Of a stretch of 64,000 bases of DNA, positions 1 to 8,760 are shown one piece after another. The position numbers were made by a program, and so were the translations under genes. The DNA is taken from NCBI RefSeq assembly GCF_004339745.1, contig NZ_SMGP01000003.1, forward strand, positions 620,001 to 684,000, read 5' to 3'. Within the stretch, counting starts at the first letter, position 1, and every line of letters starts with the position of its first letter. The notes beneath the pieces were generated by a model. The model worked only from the letters and a program-made list of their open reading frames with translations, was not told the origin of the DNA and ran no database searches. Source of the DNA: Paraburkholderia sp. BL9I2N2 (GTDB taxonomy: Bacteria > Pseudomonadota > Gammaproteobacteria > Burkholderiales > Burkholderiaceae).

Positions 1-184
1 TCGTGTCTGGGCGTCTTGGCGTTCTGGTACATGCGGTGACCCCGCCGGCCGTCGATGTCGGGCATATGCGGCGGACCGATGCCTGTGACAGTCGGATTCA
101 CTCGAGGAAACGGCCACGCCGTGACCGCGGAGTTGGACGGCACTGTATTTACGTTACGGGGCGTGTGGTATCTGCCGATGTCGC

Positions 185-520
185 TTGATAGCAGCGATGC
201 CGCCACCGTTTATGAAGGTGTCGAGATGCTGCTCGATGACGATGTCGTGCTCGCCGGTGTCGATCTGGCACGCGACCATGAAGCTTGCCTCCTGGCTCAA
301 ATTTTCGATGGTCAGTGTCGAGGCTTACCACTCGAGTCCGACTGCCGACCAAATGCTGGCAAAAATTTCAGATTTGGTCAAGGCGGGCCATCAGACGTCG
401 CACCGGTACGCGTCGACTCTCGATCGCAATATGCCGATCGAGATCCGGCAGCGTCTGTTTGACGATGGCTATGCGGCTGCAAAAAAGGCACTGACGTCGA
501 TGGCGCCTGCGCCGGCGTAG
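185..520 (+). CDS. Hypothetical ORF at the window edge
   Basis: This open frame ends in a helical stretch (LFDDGYAAAKKAL) followed by a short Ala/Pro tail. The reading from about position 286 onward looks more like real protein than the first 30 residues, so the start is uncertain. A second open frame (55-462) overlaps it, and I cannot exclude that one. I do not recognise a family. The first 184 bases hold no gene I can support. Confidence 0.3.
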   Translation: MIAAMPPPFMKVSRCCSMTMSCSPVSIWHATMKLASWLKFSMVSVEAYHSSPTADQMLAKISDLVKAGHQTSHRYASTLDRNMPIEIRQRLFDDGYAAAKKALTSMAPAPA

Positions 521-628
521 GATTCAGATCGCGTCAAGCTATATCTGCAACGCGAACAGCCGGCGGTGCTCTGCCCGAAAGGCGGCCGCCGGTGCTGCGA
601 AGTTCGTCCCTTCCACGGCCGACATCAA

Positions 629-925
629 CTATCGAGGCCCGTTCGTCGGCGCTTGACTCAGCCGGTCCTGCAGCTCAGGCCTGACGCTGAATGTCGGTTC
701 AACCATCCACTCCGACAGATACTCCTCCCAATGTTTCCAGAGACGATTGTCAAGCTCGAATTCCTTATCGATCAGATCGCTGTCGTCTTTCAGATAACAG
801 TAGACAACCTTGCGTCCATCCCAATAGGCGATGGTGTTGTCCGTCAGGTCGGCGGACGTGCATGGCATTAGATCCCGAAGCAACTCTGCCAATTGCGTTT
901 TGAACTGGTCGATCGTCAATTGCAT
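629..925 (-). CDS. Hypothetical protein, 98 aa
   Basis: The start at 925 is chosen because a good ribosome binding site (CAGGAGCGAGT) precedes this ATG; the longer upstream reading has none. The product is a small soluble protein rich in acidic and aromatic residues (WDGRKVVYCYLKDDSDL, then WKHWEEYLSEW). It has no signal peptide, membrane helix or cysteine motif. I do not recognise the family. The next genes on the same strand (1185-1304 and 1059-1175) are also tiny, so all three may be one transcript. Confidence 0.55.
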   Translation of the reverse strand: MQLTIDQFKTQLAELLRDLMPCTSADLTDNTIAYWDGRKVVYCYLKDDSDLIDKEFELDNRLWKHWEEYLSEWMVEPTFSVRPELQDRLSQAPTNGPR

Positions 926-1058
926 ACTCGCTCCTGCTGATTTTAGGACCAAGCCGCAATCAGCGGGCCTGACGGATAGACGGCGGATGCCCTCATCTTT
1001 GTTTCGACCTTCCTGCGCGTCCATTGGCGCTGATCAATCGGCTTGTCTTGGCAACGCA

Positions 1059-1175
1059 TCAACCGTCATCCGCGTCCGGTTTACTGAAGGGAGGCGCAAG
1101 CAGTCCACGCGATATGTCAACGCCCAGCAATTCCATGGCCTCTGTCAGCTTTTCAATTTCAAGCGAGAAGTCCAT
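1059..1175 (-). CDS. Small ORF, 38 aa
   Basis: This ORF begins MDFSLEIEKLTEAMELL and looks like an amphipathic helix. It starts 9 bases after the stop of the 39-aa ORF upstream. A GGAGGGG ribosome binding site overlaps that stop codon, which suggests translational coupling. No family is recognised. Its size makes the call tentative. Confidence 0.35.
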   Translation of the reverse strand: MDFSLEIEKLTEAMELLGVDISRGLLAPPFSKPDADDG

Positions 1176-1184
1176 CCGAAATTG

Positions 1185-1304
1185 CTACCCCTCCACTGTC
1201 ACCGGCAGCATGTGATGTCGGACCAAGGCATAGCGCGCGTAGTGCATGGCGTTGATGACCTTGGCGTTTCGCTCGATCTGCTCGACGAATGAATCCCTAG
1301 TCAT
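1185..1304 (-). CDS. Small ORF, 39 aa
   Basis: It begins MTRDSFVEQIERNAKVINAM. The start was chosen for the strong GGGAGGAG ribosome binding site just upstream. The frame stays open further upstream (to 1379), but without a comparable site. The product would be a mostly helical small protein of unknown function, coupled to the ORF that follows on the same strand. Confidence 0.4.
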   Translation of the reverse strand: MTRDSFVEQIERNAKVINAMHYARYALVRHHMLPVTVEG

Positions 1305-1514
1305 CGCTCCTCCCTTCCGCGCGCGGTAGCGTTTCTGGTCGTCCTCTCGCATACGCCGTGCCGCAACATATCCGAACATCTACCAGTCCTCTTTCGGCCG
1401 TTTTTGCGCCACTCATGACTAGAATGTCTGGACGCAAGCGAAGCCGCGAAGCCGATTTCTTAGAAGTAACGGCCAGTGGTTGGGACGTTTCGATTCCTTC
1501 ATCGGAGGAATGCC

Positions 1515-2033
1515 ATGACGTGCCTGAAAGAAAGGATTGTCGGCGTAATACTTTTTGTCCTGAGCGGATATGCGTTCGCGGACGGCCCAATCATCAATTC
1601 GCCCGAAGAGATGACGGTTGCGAACCTCGAGCCGATGCCCAAGGAGCTTGTTCCGCCCATTCCGCAACCGTTAAGCTATTTGCATCGCTATGAAATGGAA
1701 TTCCAGGCAAGTCAAGCAAGGCCGTATTACGGGCAAATACAGGGCTTCTGTAGCGCTCAGGTAATGCACGAGTTTCATCTCGGCACCGGCAAAGCGATAC
1801 AAATGCCTGAACCGGCGCCACAGCAGGCGTCGAATTTTCTACATCCAGGTCAGTCGACGGCGCCGCAACTCTCGCTCGTCGAGTTGCCAAACCCGACTCT
1901 TACGCTCCGTGCACAACCGCAGCGAAGGCTCTCGTTGACAGTCGATGATTGGGTATTTTCGGGCACGGCACGCGTCGCGGCTCTTGGTTCGCACAGTACC
2001 GGCGCGACACTTTCCATTCGGCACGGCTTTTAA
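1515..2033 (+). CDS. Exported hypothetical protein, 172 aa
   Basis: The start at 1515 follows a CGGAGGAAT ribosome binding site. The N-terminus has a basic segment, a hydrophobic core (VGVILFVLSGYAFA) and a plausible signal peptidase site after AFA (about residue 22). The mature part is rich in Pro, Gln and Leu, without obvious domains. A periplasmic or outer-membrane location is inferred only from the signal peptide. No family is recognised. It is the first of two good-looking genes before the recombinase remnant at 2.5 kb. Confidence 0.55.
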   Translation: MTCLKERIVGVILFVLSGYAFADGPIINSPEEMTVANLEPMPKELVPPIPQPLSYLHRYEMEFQASQARPYYGQIQGFCSAQVMHEFHLGTGKAIQMPEPAPQQASNFLHPGQSTAPQLSLVELPNPTLTLRAQPQRRLSLTVDDWVFSGTARVAALGSHSTGATLSIRHGF

Positions 2034-2242
2034 TTCGACGTGTGTGGTCAGTTCGACGTGTGGCGGTCGCCGCGCCGAAGCCGCCGCCCAATGGGCCCGC
2101 TATTACCGAGCCAGCGCCGGCCCCAAGTGGAAAACCGCTGATCGGATAAGGTTCCGACGTGGTCCCACGTACCGCCTGACGACAGGCGCAGGGCTTGCGC
2201 ACTGTCCTAGCAACGCTGTATCTGAACCTTCCGGAGGAAAGC

Positions 2243-2512
2243 ATGGCAGACGTGGAACAGTTCAAGGATGACCTGGAAACCAACGCGGACGGCCTGATTG
2301 GCGGAAGCCGCGGTGACTTCATGGAGGCGCTCGGCGAGGCCGTCTATGCGCGGGTCGGTGACGACCAGCTGGACAGCATCATTGCTGCTTATCTGACCCT
2401 GCAGGAGGTGATCGATGCGAACGTCGATAACCTCGAGGAGGAAGCCGACGAGGCGATCGATGAAGCGAAGGCCGAATTCAATGAAGCGGTCGGCAGGATT
2501 CTGGGCGTGTAG
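2243..2512 (+). CDS. Small acidic protein, 89 aa, upstream of a recombinase remnant
   Basis: The ATG at 2243 follows a CGGAGGAAAGC ribosome binding site. The product is very acidic and helical (NVDNLEEEADEAIDEAKAE), with no membrane segment or known motif. Its last 40 codons lie inside a 232-bp repeat that recurs at 60.2 kb. There the same 3' end stands in front of the full-length recombinase gene. The recombinase start follows six bases after this stop, so the small gene and the recombinase were probably an original pair. Function unknown. Confidence 0.6.
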   Translation: MADVEQFKDDLETNADGLIGGSRGDFMEALGEAVYARVGDDQLDSIIAAYLTLQEVIDANVDNLEEEADEAIDEAKAEFNEAVGRILGV

Positions 2513-2622
2513 CGACGCATGAACCTGATCGTTCCGTCCGCACGGGCGGCGTCTGTGCCTGCGCTGGTCGATGCAGCGGGTGAACGGGCCGGTATCCGCT
2601 TTCTGGAGTTCTTCGCGTCGGC
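2391..2622 (+). repeat. 232-bp direct repeat, copy 1
   Basis: This stretch matches 60213-60444 in the same orientation with a constant offset of 57822 bases and no gaps. By eye there are about seven mismatches, roughly 97 percent identity. It spans the 3' end of the 89-aa acidic gene and the first 35 codons of the recombinase. The two copies diverge abruptly just after 2622 / 60444. Confidence 0.95.
2519..2622 (+). pseudogene. Tyrosine recombinase, 5' remnant
   Basis: The translation (MNLIVPSARAASVPALVDAA...) matches the N-terminus of the recombinase at 60341-61290 with only a few changes. The match breaks off at 2622, where the sequence changes to a sensor kinase reading. Only the first 35 codons of the core-binding region remain and no catalytic residue is present, so this copy is dead. 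Confidence 0.85.
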
Positions 2623-3594
2623 GGGACGATGGCAATGTGACCCTCAGCGGCCGCCGCCAGCGAAAAGACGGAAGTCTCTTTCCCGTCGAGGTGCGTGCAC
2701 GAGCGTTCAACCGCAGCGGCCGCCTTTTCGCCATCGCGCTCGCCAGTAACATCACCAGGCACCGCGAGCAGCGGCTGCTCGCGCAATTCAGCGTCACGCG
2801 GACGCTATCGGAAGTGGGCTCGCTCGAAGAGGCGGCGCCGCGCATTCTGCGTGAAATGTGTGAGGCACTCGAGTGGGATCACGGCACATTCTGGCGCGTC
2901 GATCCGGAAGCGGACGTGCTGGTGCGCGTGCGGGCATGGCCCTCGCCGCCTCAGCGCGGGCCGGCTCCGAGCTGTCGGGGACGGCCGGCATCGGCATGGG
3001 CTCCCCCGGGCGAGCATGGTCGAGCGGCGCACCCGTATGCATACCCGACATGGCGCCACTCCTGAGTTCCAGCGGCCGGAATCTGCCGCGAACGCAGGGT
3101 TCCACGCCGCCTTCGCCTTCCCGGTCACGCTCAGGAGCGGGGTAGTGGGCGTGTTCGAATTTTTCAGCCGCGAGGTCCGCGATGCCGATCCCGAGCTCTT
3201 GCAGATGATGACCACCGTCGGCTACCGGGTCGGGCAATTCATCGAGCGCACGCGAGCGGAAGACGCGCTGCGATACGTCCGGGAAGAGCTTGCGCAGGCA
3301 TCACAGATGGCAACAGTGGCCGAGTTGTCCGCGTCCATCGCGCACGAAATCAATCAGCCGCCACAGGCCGTGTTGGCCAATGGGCAGGCGTGCCGGCGCT
3401 GGCTCACTGCGACGCCGCCCGACATCGAGCAAGCCCGACTCAGCGTAGAGGCTGTCGTCCGTGATGCTAAAGCCACGGCGGACGTGGTAAGCCGCATTCG
3501 TGCGCTGTTCAGGCGCACGACTCCCGCAAAGGTCCGACTTGACCTGAACAAGCTGATTGTTCAGGTCGGCCCGCTGATGGCTGACGACATTTAG
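2623..3594 (+). pseudogene. PAS-GAF sensor histidine kinase, truncated and frameshifted
   Basis: Three reading frames together spell one protein. A PAS end (RRQRKDGSLFPVEV) leads into a GAF domain, which shifts frame near 2940 (GTAGIGMGSPGRAW) and again near 3055 (FPVTLRSGVVGVFEFFSREV). The dimerisation and phospho-acceptor helix follows (ELSASIAHEINQP, with the His in AHEIN). The ATPase domain is missing because the gene runs into an IS6 remnant at 3595. The 5' end is missing because it is fused to the recombinase remnant. No function can be expected. Kinases of this build usually pair with a LuxR-type regulator, which is not present here. Confidence 0.85.
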
Positions 3595-4331
3595 TTTTGC
3601 CCGAACATTGCCCTTTCTTGATCATGTGCATCACCTCGATGTCACTCAGAATGACGGGCGCGCAGTTGAAATCCTTAAACCCGAGCATCGGCCGGGTCCG
3701 GCGTTTGATGGCCCGATGGTCCTGCTCCACGATGTTGTTCAAGTACTTGATCTGACGAACCTTGATGGACATCTGGCGCTCGGCATTCACCGCGTTAAGC
3801 GCGGCCAGATTGGAGCCGCTCTTGTCGATGGTTACCGTCTCGGGCGAGCCATACTGAACGATTGCCTTTTCGAAGAAGCGCTGCGCAGCAGCCTTGTCCC
3901 GCTTGGCTCGGAACAGAAAATCAATGGTGTTTCCCGCCTTATCCACTGCCCGCTAAAGATACTTCCACGAGCGCTTGACCTTGATATAGGTTTCGTCAAC
4001 CCGCCAGCTCTTGCCGACCGGACGCTTGAGATTGCGAAATGTCTTTTCGAATAGCGGCATCATCTTGATGACCCAGCGATGCACCGTCGAATGATTGACG
4101 CCAATGTCGCGCTCAGCCAGCATTTCCTCAAGATTGCAAAGACTCAGCGAGTAGGCAACGTACCATCGCACGCACAGTAGTATCACTTCAAGCGGATAGT
4201 GCAGCCGCTCCAGAACCTTGGCGATACCCGGAGCGAGCGTCGTTCGTGGCGCCAGTGTCTTCTTCATCGCGCGGCCAAAGCGTTTTCGTCAACCTCGAAT
4301 TTTACCGTCTCCGCGTTAATGCGACAGAACC
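3595..4331 (-). mobile_element. IS6-family insertion sequence remnant
   Basis: The transposase reads on the minus strand. The end at 4331 carries a terminal sequence (GGTTCTGTCGCATT on the minus strand) resembling IS6-type ends. At 3595 the transposase C-terminus is lost and no matching inverted end is visible, so that end is truncated against the sensor kinase fragment. Confidence 0.8.
3598..4267 (-). pseudogene. IS6-family transposase with premature stop
   Basis: The N-terminal part (104 aa) has the helix-turn-helix region and the first catalytic Asp (WRVDETYIKV). It stops at a TAG at 3953-3955, where relatives have Tyr (WKYLYRAVD becomes WKYL-stop-RAVD). The reading then continues in the same frame with the second Asp region (TIDKSGSNLAAL) and the Glu region (VEQDHRAIKRR). 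A single base change therefore created the nonsense codon. The usual C-terminal tail after MHMIKKGQ is replaced by unrelated sequence. The element is inactive by itself. Confidence 0.85.
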
Positions 4332-4413
4332 TATATGATTCAGTCCCCGCACAGACGACGGCGCACGGCTTCCGTGCAAGGAGATTGGCTAAGCGGCCGA
4401 CTGCGCACTTCTG

Positions 4414-4578
4414 CTAGGGTACGATCCGGCTCGCGCGACGCCGGACGTGTGCCGGCGGTCTGCGACAGTTCCAATCAATTCGACGATCAGCATCACGGGC
4501 AGCGCGGCATAGTGAGCACGCGAACAGCACCAGAATGCCCCAGGCGGACAGGCCCGCAGTCACGATCGTTCCGGTCAT
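4414..4578 (-). CDS. Small single-pass membrane protein, 54 aa
   Basis: The start at 4578 follows a TAGGAGCCAACG ribosome binding site, and the stop of the upstream zinc-ribbon-like gene overlaps that site. Residues 4-22 form one hydrophobic helix (TIVTAGLSAWGILVLFACS), followed by a strongly basic Arg-rich tail, so the tail probably faces the cytoplasm. It is the third of three short genes packed head to tail (4900 to 4414). Function unknown. The layout resembles small phage or island accessory operons, but that is inference. Confidence 0.5.
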   Translation of the reverse strand: MTGTIVTAGLSAWGILVLFACSLCRAARDADRRIDWNCRRPPAHVRRRASRIVP

Positions 4579-4587
4579 CGTTGGCTC

Positions 4588-4776
4588 CTAGCAGGGTGCA
4601 GAGCCGCTGCATTCCCCAGTCATTTCGGCGAAACACTTCGCACAGCAGACCGCGGTAATATTCGGCCAGTAGTTCACTTGCTTCCGGACGTCTTCCTTCA
4701 ACTCGCCGCATTCATCGCAGCGATCCAACACACGGACCTGCAGCGGTCGGTTGTGCCACTTTCCGAGAGCGCTCAT
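4588..4776 (-). CDS. Small cysteine-rich protein, 62 aa
   Basis: The sequence shows CDEC near the middle and CCAKC further on, with a third Cys pair at the end. The spacing suits a small zinc-binding fold. Its ATG at 4776 lies one base after the stop of the 40-aa gene, so translation is probably coupled to it. Its stop overlaps the ribosome binding site of the following membrane protein gene. No family is recognised. Confidence 0.5.
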   Translation of the reverse strand: MSALGKWHNRPLQVRVLDRCDECGELKEDVRKQVNYWPNITAVCCAKCFAEMTGECSGSAPC

Positions 4777-4777
4777 G

Positions 4778-4900
4778 TCAGCAGCCCTTGTGTTGATCTG
4801 CGACGCCGACGGCGATGATGTTCGCGGCCATCTTCCGCAGTTCTGCTGACGTCGGATCATCTCGGCGCAGCTCAAGCAAATCCCTTGCGTTCGTGCTCAT
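4778..4900 (-). CDS. Small ORF, 40 aa, first of a three-gene set
   Basis: It reads MSTNARDLLELRRDDPTSAE and ends HKGC. It is short and soluble, with no known motif. Its support comes mainly from its neighbours: one base separates its stop from the next start, and the three genes share strand and compact spacing. The ribosome binding site is weak. Confidence 0.4.
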   Translation of the reverse strand: MSTNARDLLELRRDDPTSAELRKMAANIIAVGVADQHKGC

Positions 4901-5770
4901 CGTGGCGCTCACTGGATACAGATTCTGCTAAGGTCAACAGTCCGGCGATACACATTCTTATCCAACCAGGGGATCAACGTGTACCCTCGTACGCGTTGCT
5001 ACCGATATAAACCCAGTTATGCAGAACGTTTGACATGGTTGACATTCACATGAAATCGCGAAGTCCATGGAATCAAGATAGACGGACGACTCCAGGAAAA
5101 CCATTCTACGAACGGTCACAGGGGTTCTACGTGGACATAGTGCGCTTATACGTTTGGATACCTCCAGGCATCCCCAAAGCTCGTGTTCGAGTCCTGTCGA
5201 CGATGTTGCGCGCTCCGTTAGGAAGCCGGTCATACGCAGGTGGGAGACATCCACTCCTAGGCAGGAGCAATGCCTGCAGTTCGCAGATTGGCATTTTTTG
5301 TCTTGCAGGTTTAGCTTGATTCCATCGTGAGTGCATCACGCGATACGTCTTCAACGGCGTCGTCTTCTTTCGCCAGCCCTGGAATATCGAGCCGATCTCG
5401 GCGAATGCCCCGGGGATGTTTACCGCGCCTTGGGATGCTGCCTGGGGTATTCGCTCTTTTTCGTGCATGTATGGACCCGGCGCCTTTTGCAAGCTTCTTG
5501 TTCGTCATGTCGAAACGGTGTGCATGCATGTATCCGGCTTGCAATCGGACGATAGCGCGAAGCGCGCCCGCAGCCTTGACGAGATCCGCGCACCCTGTCC
5601 TTAGCAAAATTGCGGCTTGCCTCAGAACGCAGTGACAACCGTCAGCGCGGGCGCCGCCCAACGTTGCCAAAAATACGGATTTTTCGCAGTCGTCCAGCGG
5701 TCTTATTGCCGGCCAGTGCCCAATAGGGTCCACGCGAGGCGGGTTTGCGTCACATAGGGTAAACCTCAAC
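4901..5770. other. Stretch without a supported gene
   Basis: Several open frames exist on both strands, the longest on the minus strand at 5311-5769, but none reads like a conserved protein or has a convincing start. I see no tRNA, repeat or IS end. The AT-rich end leads into the promoter region of the MFS gene. Confidence 0.5.
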
Positions 5771-5774
5771 TATG

Positions 5775-5797
5775 TATAATTTTATGGCTATATAATA
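5775..5797 (+). promoter_or_regulatory. Shared AT-rich motif upstream of MFS transporter 1
   Basis: The 23-bp element reads TATAATTTTATG then GCTATATAATA. Nearly the same element, in the matching orientation, lies upstream of the second MFS gene (23915-23937) and of the MFS remnant (21384-21406). It starts about 106 bases before the proposed start. It may be a promoter with an overlapping operator. Confidence 0.6.
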
Positions 5798-5902
5798 GTT
5801 TGCACGGCGACAACAGATTTGTCCCAAAGAATGGCCTGACAGGGCTGGTGTTCTCCTTGCCAGACCCCCGCACGATCGATACGACTATTGAAGCTGGAGG
5901 GC

Positions 5903-7270
5903 ATGGTGGGAGGAGTAAATGTCAACATTCACGACGTGATCGATCGTGAATCCGTCAAGAAAACGCAAGTTGTTGCGCTTGTCCTTTTGGCGCTGCTGCT
6001 GCTCTCCATCGGATACGATATACAGGTCGCTAGCTATATTGTGCCGGTACTGGCGAAAGAGTGGCACCTGCCGAAACCGATTCTAGGTACCATATTTTCA
6101 GCTGCTTTCGTAGGACTTCTAATTGGTAATTTTGGTATCTCGCCTCTTGCGAATCGATTTGGTCCGAAAAAGATGGCGATCATCTCAGCAGTCGCGACCG
6201 GCCTATTAACCTTGTTGACGTTGCTTGCGACAAACGCCAACGAGCTGATCGCCCTGAGACTGGTGACGGGAATTGCTCTGGGGGCAGCAGTTCCCTGTTC
6301 CGTCGGACTCACGTCCGAGTATAGTCCGAAACGGTTGCGCGCGACCTTCGTTATGCTGACTTACGTAGGATATTCTCTCGGTTACACCATTGCGGGCTTT
6401 TGCAGCGGCGCGCTTATACCGACGTACGGATGGGCAGGGCCGCTTTGGGTCGGGGGAATCGGCCCGCTCGTTCTAACCCTTTTCCTATTGCCCTTCATTC
6501 CAGAGTCGGCACCCTACATTGCACGCCGGCACGGCGACGAGAACCTTCTCTTAATGCTCAAACGGCTCTATCCGCATGTGGATCTGCCGATTGGGGCGAA
6601 GGTTATCTCAAACGATCCGAAGGCGGACAGCACCGACGTGAGAGGTCTTTTCTCGACAGATCTGCGCGCGGGAACGTTCCTGATCTGGGGAGTATTCGCC
6701 ATGAGCACTGCCGAATACTCTTTCCTGCAAAGCTGGCTGCCGACGGTCCTTACGTCAGTTAGTTATCCAGTTAACCTTATCGTTTGGGTGACAGCAATTA
6801 GCAGTGTCGGAGGTATGGTCGCCGGTGTGGTCCTGGGCCCCTTAATGGATCGCATCGGCCCCTACATGGTTCTGTCCAGCCTTTATCTGCTTAGTGCGAT
6901 CATGATGTTAGCGGTATCTGCCGTGCTAGGTGGGGCAAGTGCGCTACTGATCTTTACCGTATTCTGCTGCGGCTTTGCCGTCGGTGGGGGGCAGAAAGGC
7001 GTTGTCGCGCTAGGTTCACTCTTTTATCCCGCCGGGCTTCGGGCAACCGGAGTGGCATGGGGATATGGCGTCGGCCGGATCGGCGGGGCGAGCGGGACAT
7101 ATCTCGCCGGCCTCCTGTACGCCGCAGACTGGTCGCCCGATGCGATTTTTCATGCAGCAGCCGGGCCGGCATTTGTCGCTTCGATCTGCATAGCAATCAT
7201 GGGTTGGCTCTATAGTGCTAACCGTTGCAAAGGATCTGCGCCGTCCAATGCGCAGCGCGACGCAAGCTAA
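5903..7270 (+). CDS. MFS transporter, aromatic acid:H+ symporter type (copy 1)
   Basis: A 455-aa inner-membrane carrier with about 12 hydrophobic segments. The loop FGISPLANRFGPKKM fits the conserved MFS loop 2-3 motif, and PLMDRIGPY is the second-half equivalent. The start at 5903 is chosen because the paralog at 22393-23748 begins at the same place (both continue VNIHDVIDR); a TTG at 5888 is the alternative. Family knowledge (BenK, PcaK, MhbT) suggests uptake of an aromatic or pyridine carboxylate with protons. The porin and the Mo-enzyme fusion follow on the same strand. Codon use is more AT-rich than in the nic genes downstream. The substrate cannot be read from the sequence. Confidence 0.85.
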   Translation: MVGGVNVNIHDVIDRESVKKTQVVALVLLALLLLSIGYDIQVASYIVPVLAKEWHLPKPILGTIFSAAFVGLLIGNFGISPLANRFGPKKMAIISAVATGLLTLLTLLATNANELIALRLVTGIALGAAVPCSVGLTSEYSPKRLRATFVMLTYVGYSLGYTIAGFCSGALIPTYGWAGPLWVGGIGPLVLTLFLLPFIPESAPYIARRHGDENLLLMLKRLYPHVDLPIGAKVISNDPKADSTDVRGLFSTDLRAGTFLIWGVFAMSTAEYSFLQSWLPTVLTSVSYPVNLIVWVTAISSVGGMVAGVVLGPLMDRIGPYMVLSSLYLLSAIMMLAVSAVLGGASALLIFTVFCCGFAVGGGQKGVVALGSLFYPAGLRATGVAWGYGVGRIGGASGTYLAGLLYAADWSPDAIFHAAAGPAFVASICIAIMGWLYSANRCKGSAPSNAQRDAS

Positions 7271-7431
7271 GGTTTCTGGAAGGGCAAGGGATGAAGGACA
7301 GAGACAATTTTCTTTCGTCCTAAAGTATTTTAAAAGCGTCTTGAAGAAAAATAAATAATTAGAAATACTAACGAAAATAAACCACCTCTAGGAGTAGAGG
7401 CTGTGGCACCGACATGTTTTGGAGAATCCTA

Positions 7432-8586
7432 ATGAGAAAACTTGTAACTATGTTTAAAATTTCCTTCGCTACGTCATTGATTCTGGCTTCCGGGAGCGCA
7501 CTCGCCCAATCGTCGGTGACGCTATACGGTATTGTCGAGGACGGGTTCATCTACTCGAATAATCAGAAAGGCGGAGCCGTTATTCAGGCAACGACCGGTC
7601 AAACTAACACAAGCCGATTTGGGATGACGGGTGCGGAAGATCTGGGCGGTGGCTATAAAGCCATTTTTACTCTCGAAAATGGATTTGATCTTTCGACCGG
7701 AAAGCTAGGCCAGGGCGGGCGTTTGTTTGGTCGCTCAGCGTTCGTTGGGATCGTAGCACCGTTTGGCACAATCACCGCGGGGCGGCAATATGAACCATTA
7801 AGTCAATATGTCGGTGCGCTAAGTAGCGCCATCAGATGGGCGGGCTGGACGGGAGCGCATCCCGGTGACGTTGATAACATGCAGTCGACGATTCGATTTG
7901 ATAATTCCGTGCAATATGCAAGTCCTGTTGTTAGCGGTCTTTCCTTCAAGGCAATGTACGCTCCGGGTGGTGTGGCGGGCGATCTCGCGAGTGAGCGAGC
8001 AATGTCTTTCGGAGCAGGATATAAGATCGGAAGTCTTACGCTTGGTGCTGGATATCTGAACATAAATGACCCATCAATTCCGGCTTATGGCGGAACCACT
8101 TTGCCGAATCAGCCCGGCTACACAACACCAGTGACATCGCCTATCTACCGAGGATTTGCCTCGGCTCAGACGCTGCAAATTATCGCTGTCGGCGGTATCT
8201 ACCAGATTGGCGCTATCGATTTGGGAGCGATCTACTCGAACACCCGGTTCAAGAATGTAGCTTTCACGCCTACTACTCCGCATCACGGTGGTACGCCACA
8301 GTTTAACGATATTGAAGCCAACATCCTTTACCGGATCGTCCCCGCTTGGCAGCTCGGTGGCGCTTTCATATACTCCAGAACAGGTACGGCCCAATACCTG
8401 CAGTGGAATGCGGGAGTCGACTACGCTCTGTCCAGACGGACCGATATCAACCTTGTGACCGTTTGGCAACGGGCAATCGGCATTGATTCGACTGGGGCAC
8501 CTGCAGTCGCGAGCATTGCCTCACTGACGCCTTCAACTACATCCAGTCAAGTGGCGATCCGGGTGAACCTCAGACATCGTTTCTGA
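7432..8586 (+). CDS. Outer-membrane porin, beta-proteobacterial type
   Basis: A 384-aa protein with a clear signal peptide ending SGSALAQ, followed by SSVTLYGIVEDG, the typical start of general porins of Burkholderiales. The body alternates short beta strands and loops (SRFGMTGAEDLGGG, GRSAFVGI, TAGRQYEP) and ends with Phe (NLRHRF), the usual terminal residue of outer-membrane barrels. The start at 7432 is preferred over 7414 because GGAGAATCCT precedes it. It lies between the MFS transporter and the oxidoreductase fusion and probably lets the same substrate cross the outer membrane. That link is inference from position. Confidence 0.9.
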   Translation: MRKLVTMFKISFATSLILASGSALAQSSVTLYGIVEDGFIYSNNQKGGAVIQATTGQTNTSRFGMTGAEDLGGGYKAIFTLENGFDLSTGKLGQGGRLFGRSAFVGIVAPFGTITAGRQYEPLSQYVGALSSAIRWAGWTGAHPGDVDNMQSTIRFDNSVQYASPVVSGLSFKAMYAPGGVAGDLASERAMSFGAGYKIGSLTLGAGYLNINDPSIPAYGGTTLPNQPGYTTPVTSPIYRGFASAQTLQIIAVGGIYQIGAIDLGAIYSNTRFKNVAFTPTTPHHGGTPQFNDIEANILYRIVPAWQLGGAFIYSRTGTAQYLQWNAGVDYALSRRTDINLVTVWQRAIGIDSTGAPAVASIASLTPSTTSSQVAIRVNLRHRF

Positions 8587-8760
8587 CTGCGATAAATCTG
8601 GACGTCAGCAGATGCACAAACAGACGATGATGTTTAATCGCTGCAAATTGACTTTTTTCGACGCCCAGATCGAACCCGATGGTCTACGCTGCCACAGGGC
8701 AGTTGAAAATGTTGCGAACGCGCTGGATCTTTCACCAACGAACAGACAAGCAGGCTATGC

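Noticed and set aside
5311-5769. Minus-strand open frame of 152 codons
   Set aside because: It has no ribosome binding site, its amino-acid order does not resemble a folded protein, and other frames in the same stretch are equally open, as expected in GC-rich DNA.
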